From assembly GCA_029237695.1 (NCBI GenBank), contig CM055273.1, positions 61,369,968-61,433,967 of the forward strand: DNA of 64,000 bases, written 5' to 3'. This DNA is from Conchocele bisecta. Lineage: Eukaryota; Mollusca; Bivalvia; Lucinida; Thyasiridae. The notes below the pieces were generated by a model. The model was given only the letters and a program-made list of their open reading frames with translations, was not told the origin of the DNA and did not search any database. This document shows positions 52,801 through 58,800 of this stretch, in pieces. A program made the translations under genes and the position numbers. Position 1 is the stretch's first letter. Each line of letters starts with the position of its first letter.

Positions 52801-55800
52801 TGGTATCAGGATTTATATGTATATGAAATGTACTAATACCATCATTCATAATTGCATCATGAAAATTCTACACATGGCAGATTGTGCCGTTTGTAGAAAA
52901 TCAATGATGCTACAGTAAGGTGGAGACATCCAAGGGGCCCAGTAGTTCCCTCATTGGGCCCCATTTTCACCCTCCAAACATTTACGTGTTTATTGTAAGC
53001 AGTAACTGTAATGGATAAAGGGATAGCCCCATTCTGGGTATTGCTGGAATTTAATTATTGTTTTAACTGTAAAAACCATACGAGTATGCTAATTGAACTT
53101 TAATTGCATCATGAAAATTCTACCCGTGGCTGAATGTGCCGTGTGTAGAAAATCAGTGGTGATACAGTAAGTTGGAGACATCCAAGGAGCCGCACTGTCC
53201 CCTCAGTCGGCTCCATTTTCACCCTCCATACAGTTTGTGTTGTGCTACAAATTGCTGCAGTGTCTGACTATGCATTCTGTTAGCTGCTGAGCCAAATGAT
53301 ACTCTGTGTAGTATACTCCACCAAGCAAACAATGCATCTAGAAAATCCTGCACACAGCTGGATGTGCTCAGTGTAGATATCAACGATGCCAGAGTAACGT
53401 GGAGACATCCAAGGGGCCCTGTCGTACTTCAATGGGCCCCATTTTCACCCTTCATACATCGTGTCCTTATGCCATCTGTATGATACTGCAGGTTGATCTG
53501 TATCTATACATGACACAAACGTTGGCTGGCCCCATTTGTCAGCCGTGTACCTGTGTTTGTTTGGGTGTTATGGCATGATCTGAGATGTGGCTGCACAACA
53601 ATACTGTATTGGGCTTCGAGTCTTCTAATGCCTAAGCATGCACTGTCTACTGATTTTATGATGCATCTAGAAAATCCTACACACAGCTGGACATGCTCTG
53701 TCTAGATATCAACGATGCCAGAGTAACGTGGAGACATCCAAGGGGCCCTGCCGTACTTCAATGGGCCCCATTTTCACCCTTCATACATACATGTATAATT
53801 ATCCTTCCTCGAGCCATTTCTGTCTGAAGTTCACTCTGAACATACATGCTCGTCTGGACTGTATAGGATGCACATGTCTCAATGCTAAGGACTTACCATT
53901 TCTGTTATTGGATTATATGGTAAGATACACGTGGACCCGAGATGTTACTGTCTTATGATATTTGCAATTTATTGATTACCAAGCTGCGTACTGGTATGTA
54001 ACTTGTCAATCGTGCATCTAGAAAATCCTACACTCAGCTCGACATGCTCTGTGTAGATATCAACGATGCCAGACTAAAGTGGAGACATCCAAGGGGCCCT
54101 GTCGTACTTCAATGTGCCCCATTTTCACCCTTCATACATCGTGTCCTTGTACCATTTGCCTGTGTATGTGCAGCCTGATTTGGAGATGTACTTGTCTCGA
54201 GCGTTTCCCTGCCAGAGTTAACATGCAGTTATCAGATATCATGGCAAGATACATAATCCAGCGTCATGCCTATGAGTTTTATAACTGGAAGTTTATGACC
54301 TAAGCTGTCTACATGTACAGTCAGTCAACTGATATTAAGAAACAATGCATCTAGAAAATCCTACACTCAGCTTGACGTACTCTGTGTAGATATCAACGAT
54401 GCCAGAGTAAAGTGGAGACATCCAAGGGGCCCAGGTCTACTTCACTTGGCCCCATTTTCACCCTTCATATATGCTTTCCTTGTGTGATTTGTCTTTGAAA
54501 GTGCTGACTGATGAGGAGTTCTACTTGGTGCAAATAGCATATAGCTCATTTTGTCGGCTGGAGACATGTGGTTGTCTATTAAATAATAATTTATTGCACA
54601 AAAATCTTTTTATGATGTGTTCTAACCCATTTCATAAAAGTGATATGACGCACTTAAATATTAAAGCAATGTTGATTTGACAGACGTCGTCATGTTTTAA
54701 ACATCATTAGAAACATCAGTGACTCAATAAAATCTTTTTGTGGAATTTATTGGATTATATGGTAAGTACACGTGGACCCGAGATGTTACTGCCTTATGAT
54801 ATTGGCAATTTATTGATTACCAAGCTGCGTACTTGTATGTAACTTGTCAATCGTGCATCTAGAAAATCCTACACTCAGCTCGACATGCTCCGTGTAGATA
54901 TCAACGATGCCAGACTAAAGTGAAGATATCCAAGGGGCCCTGTCGTACTTCAATGGGCCCCATTTTCACCCTTCATACATCGTGTCCTTGTGCCATTTGC
55001 CTGTGTATGTGCAGCCTGATTTGGAGATGTACTTGTCTCGAGCGTTTCCCTGCCTGAGATAACATGCAGTTATCGGATAACATGCAGTTATCAGATACAT
55101 AATCCAGCTTCATGGCTATGAGTTTTATAACTGGAAGTTTATGACCTAAGCTGTCTACATGTACAGTCAGTCAACTGATATTAAGAAACAATGCATCTAG
55201 AAAATCCTACACTCGGCTTGACGTACTCTGTGTAGATATCAACGATGCCAGAGTAAAGTGGAGACATCCAAAGGGCCCAGTTCTACTTCACTTGGCCCCA
55301 TTTTCACCCTTCATATATGTTGTCCTTCCTTAACAATTCACCCATAGAAAACGTGTACAAACACGATCCAGATGAGCTGGCTTGCAGCAAGCCCTTTATC
55401 AGGATCTACGGTACATGTATTTGTCAGTAATGATGAAGTATAAAATCCTCCATATTTTCTCGTTAACCCTTAGACCACTATCTGTTTATTTTCCATTTTT
55501 ATCATCAAAAACATGCTTTGACAGCACTTTAGAATAATTAACAACATGCTTTGACAGCACTTCAGAATCATTTCCATGTTTTTATTGAGAAATAAGGCAA
55601 GATATAAAAGCAACAGCAGACGACAATTGTTGTGTGTTGTGGTCTAAGGGTTAATGAAAAAAATAGGATGAAACAGTAACTTTTTGAATTGATGTTTTGG
55701 GATAAAATGGTAAATAATGCACGCATATGTAGTGTGGCTATAGAGATTGTAGACGTGACAATGGAGGTTTTCATCTGTGAATAATGTTGGAATTACATTT

Positions 55801-58800
55801 GTTGCTGTGACTGGAGAAATATGGTTTATGGGATTTGTGACCAGTGTAGCTCCTGATCAATTATCACGCTCCTGTAGCCTGAAAACAGTCTATATTGCTT
55901 GAATGCACAAGCTGATCTTGATCTACACTGGCCGCAAAATCCGTAAGCACAATTTTTCCAGTCACAGCCACATACACATATCATACTTAACCCTTACTAC
56001 GCTGAATTAAATGTTGTCGTCTGCTGGAGATGATTCTCATGTGCTGTCAAAACCAGTGTTTTGCTAAGAAATAAAGCAAAAATTAAAAACAGCAGACGGC
56101 AGTATCTGTCAACAGTGTAGGAAGGGTTAATGAACTGACCATCAATATGCACCATGAAAATTCTACACATGGCTGATTGTGCCGTGTGTAGAAAATCATT
56201 GATGCTACAGTAAGGTGGAGACATCCAAGGGGCCCAGTAGTTCCCTCATTGGGCCCCATTTTCACCCTCCAAACAGTTGTTTATTCTAAGCAGTAACTAA
56301 CGGATAAAGTGATAGCCCCATTCTGGGTATTGCTGGAATTTTATTGTGTGTTTTAGCTCTTAAAAACACCTTTTTATTCTAATTGAACATTAATTGCATC
56401 ATGAAAATTCTACCCGTGGCTGAATGTGCCGTGTGTAGAAAATCAGTGGTGCTACAGTAAGTTGGAGACATCCAAGGGGCCGCACTGTCCCCTCAGTCGG
56501 CTCCATTTTCACCCTCCATACACACACCATTGTGATGAGTAAAACCTACACAATGGATGTCTGAGATGTATTAAGATACAGCACTGTCTGTCCATCCATC
56601 TAGTTTAGTGTCTATGTAATAACTTTTCCAATCCAGTTTACTTCATTTTAAATGTACAGTCAAGCACCAGTATCTCGAAGTCGAAGGGAGATCATATTTT
56701 AGTCGAGATAGGACTAGGTTCGAGATACCGAGGAAGTGACATGGTCAAATATTTTCGCAAAAAAATATCAAATTATGTTACCCATCACATCACGAGTAAA
56801 CAATAAAGGAATAATGAAACAAAACATGTGTTGCTTTTATTATTTTATATACCAATTAATTGACAAACAACAATATGAACATTACATACATTATATATAT
56901 GTATTCAATAGACAATAAATATGTCACTAACTAACAAGGAAATAAAGTTGTGTTTACATAATGAGTAACATATAATACAAGAAACAGAAACGAAACGAAA
57001 TGGACACCGTCACCGTCAGGTCTCGTGAAGAAGCCCTTGCTTCGTACACCAGCGTCTATACAGCTGTGTGAAGAATGCCGCGGACTTTGACAGGGCGTTA
57101 AGAATGTCATGTGGCACGTCGAGATATGCTTAATGAATCGTGTCAAACACTCAAACAAATCGAGGTGGACCGATTAAGCAAACAACCCGAGGCGGGTGTG
57201 AATTTATTTTGTTTCGTTTGATAATAGGTTTTGAAAATTAGTGTTAACCAAATTGATCTTGGCAGCCAGGCGCTTGGGTGATTTACCCAAGCGTTTATGT
57301 GATAGCGAAGTGATTTTTAATGTATTTTTATACGAAGGGGACTGAATGAACAGTCGAGATAGAGAACATGTTCGAGATAGGGCATGTTCGAGATAGCCGA
57401 GGAAAGTTACATTAAACAAATAAGGATATAATTTGGGACTTTAGCGAATCATTGAGATAGGGGATACCATCGAGATACTGACGTTCGAGGTACTGGTGCT
57501 CGACTGTACTTGATATAATTATGGCTTTGTCTACATTGAGATTACTATTACTATGCTGAATTTATGTTTTTGTCGTCTGCCGGAACTGTTTTATTTTCAA
57601 TATTTCTCGACAAAAAACCTGTTTCGACAACACATGAGAATCGTCTCCACGTGCTCATAGATTCTCATGTGCTGTCAAAACCGTTTTTGTTTTAAGAATT
57701 AAGGCAAAAATGATAAACAACAACCGGCAATTTCCGTCTCCAGTGTAGTGAGGGTTAAATGCAAGTTTTGTTCCAAAATACATGTAGAAGTGGTCCACCT
57801 TTTTACCTGGCTAGCTTTGCCCGATTGGTCACATGGATTACATTCAATCCTTGCCCAAGGTATGCAAAATGCTTTCATGGTATTTCAATCTCACTTTTGG
57901 ATGATACTTGAACTGAGGCCCCATCTCCTTTTTGATCTAACTGTTGCTGGGACCTTAAACCCTTTTACATTTTTAGCCTGCCACAAACTTATGCATTCCT
58001 CGGCCACTATAACAGCTACGGCTACCAATAAATAACTTTGCTATCCGGATTCCGGAGTACTTTCTTACCTCCATTCTTCGGCCACTCAATGAAATAGTAC
58101 GGATCCTACTAAAACTTAGCATTGCTTTTCACCATGTCGGTGTGCAATACTGTGGAATTCGACAATGGTGTAATTGTGTTACCTGTGCTTATTGCCCACT
58201 AGTCTTACAGCTTTCATTGATATATGCTACCAGTCGGGACGCATTTCTAGTCACACGGATGACATATTTTATACGTGTTTGCCTGCAGGCCTATCACATG
58301 AGGAGAACCTGCGGAAAATGCGATTGCTGACCTTCATGCAAATGGCAGAGGGCAGGAAGGACATCGACTACGCGAGTATACAGCGGGAAATGGACATAGG
58401 AGAGGATGGCGTCGAGGACTTCATTATTGATGGTACGTCCGAGCAGGATGCTTGTATATCTGGGGCCCGTTTCACTAAACTTTGTACCACAAAAATGTTT
58501 GTATGAAGATTTCACTTCACACATCAATGTGGTTCCTTAATATTACCATCTTCCACCTACATGTAGCATGGGGAAACATGAAACCAACATTCAACAAAAT
58601 GTTTCACACATAATTTACACGACAAAATTGGTCTTCCTGAGTATGACACCAGTGTATCCTTAGATCAGGCTGCTCATCTATGATCTACAGCGTTGCCCAT
58701 TAAATTGGGGAAGCATTCCTAGTGACTAATAAGGCTTAAAAAAGCTGGGTGATGTGCACAACCTGACCCTATGGAGACATTTCTGAAATAAAAGGGCAAA

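Noticed and set aside
53728..54303. Open frames starting [11 protein letters not shown] that recur across the intron 7 units
   Set aside because: They begin inside hairpin 2 of the RNA units and run into unrelated spacer; the conserved portion is explained by RNA structure, with changes that keep pairing rather than protein.
58740..58795. C/D box snoRNA in intron 8 (tgatgt … ctgac)
   Set aside because: C box is imperfect, no terminal stem pairs, and no clear guide with a D box at proper spacing.
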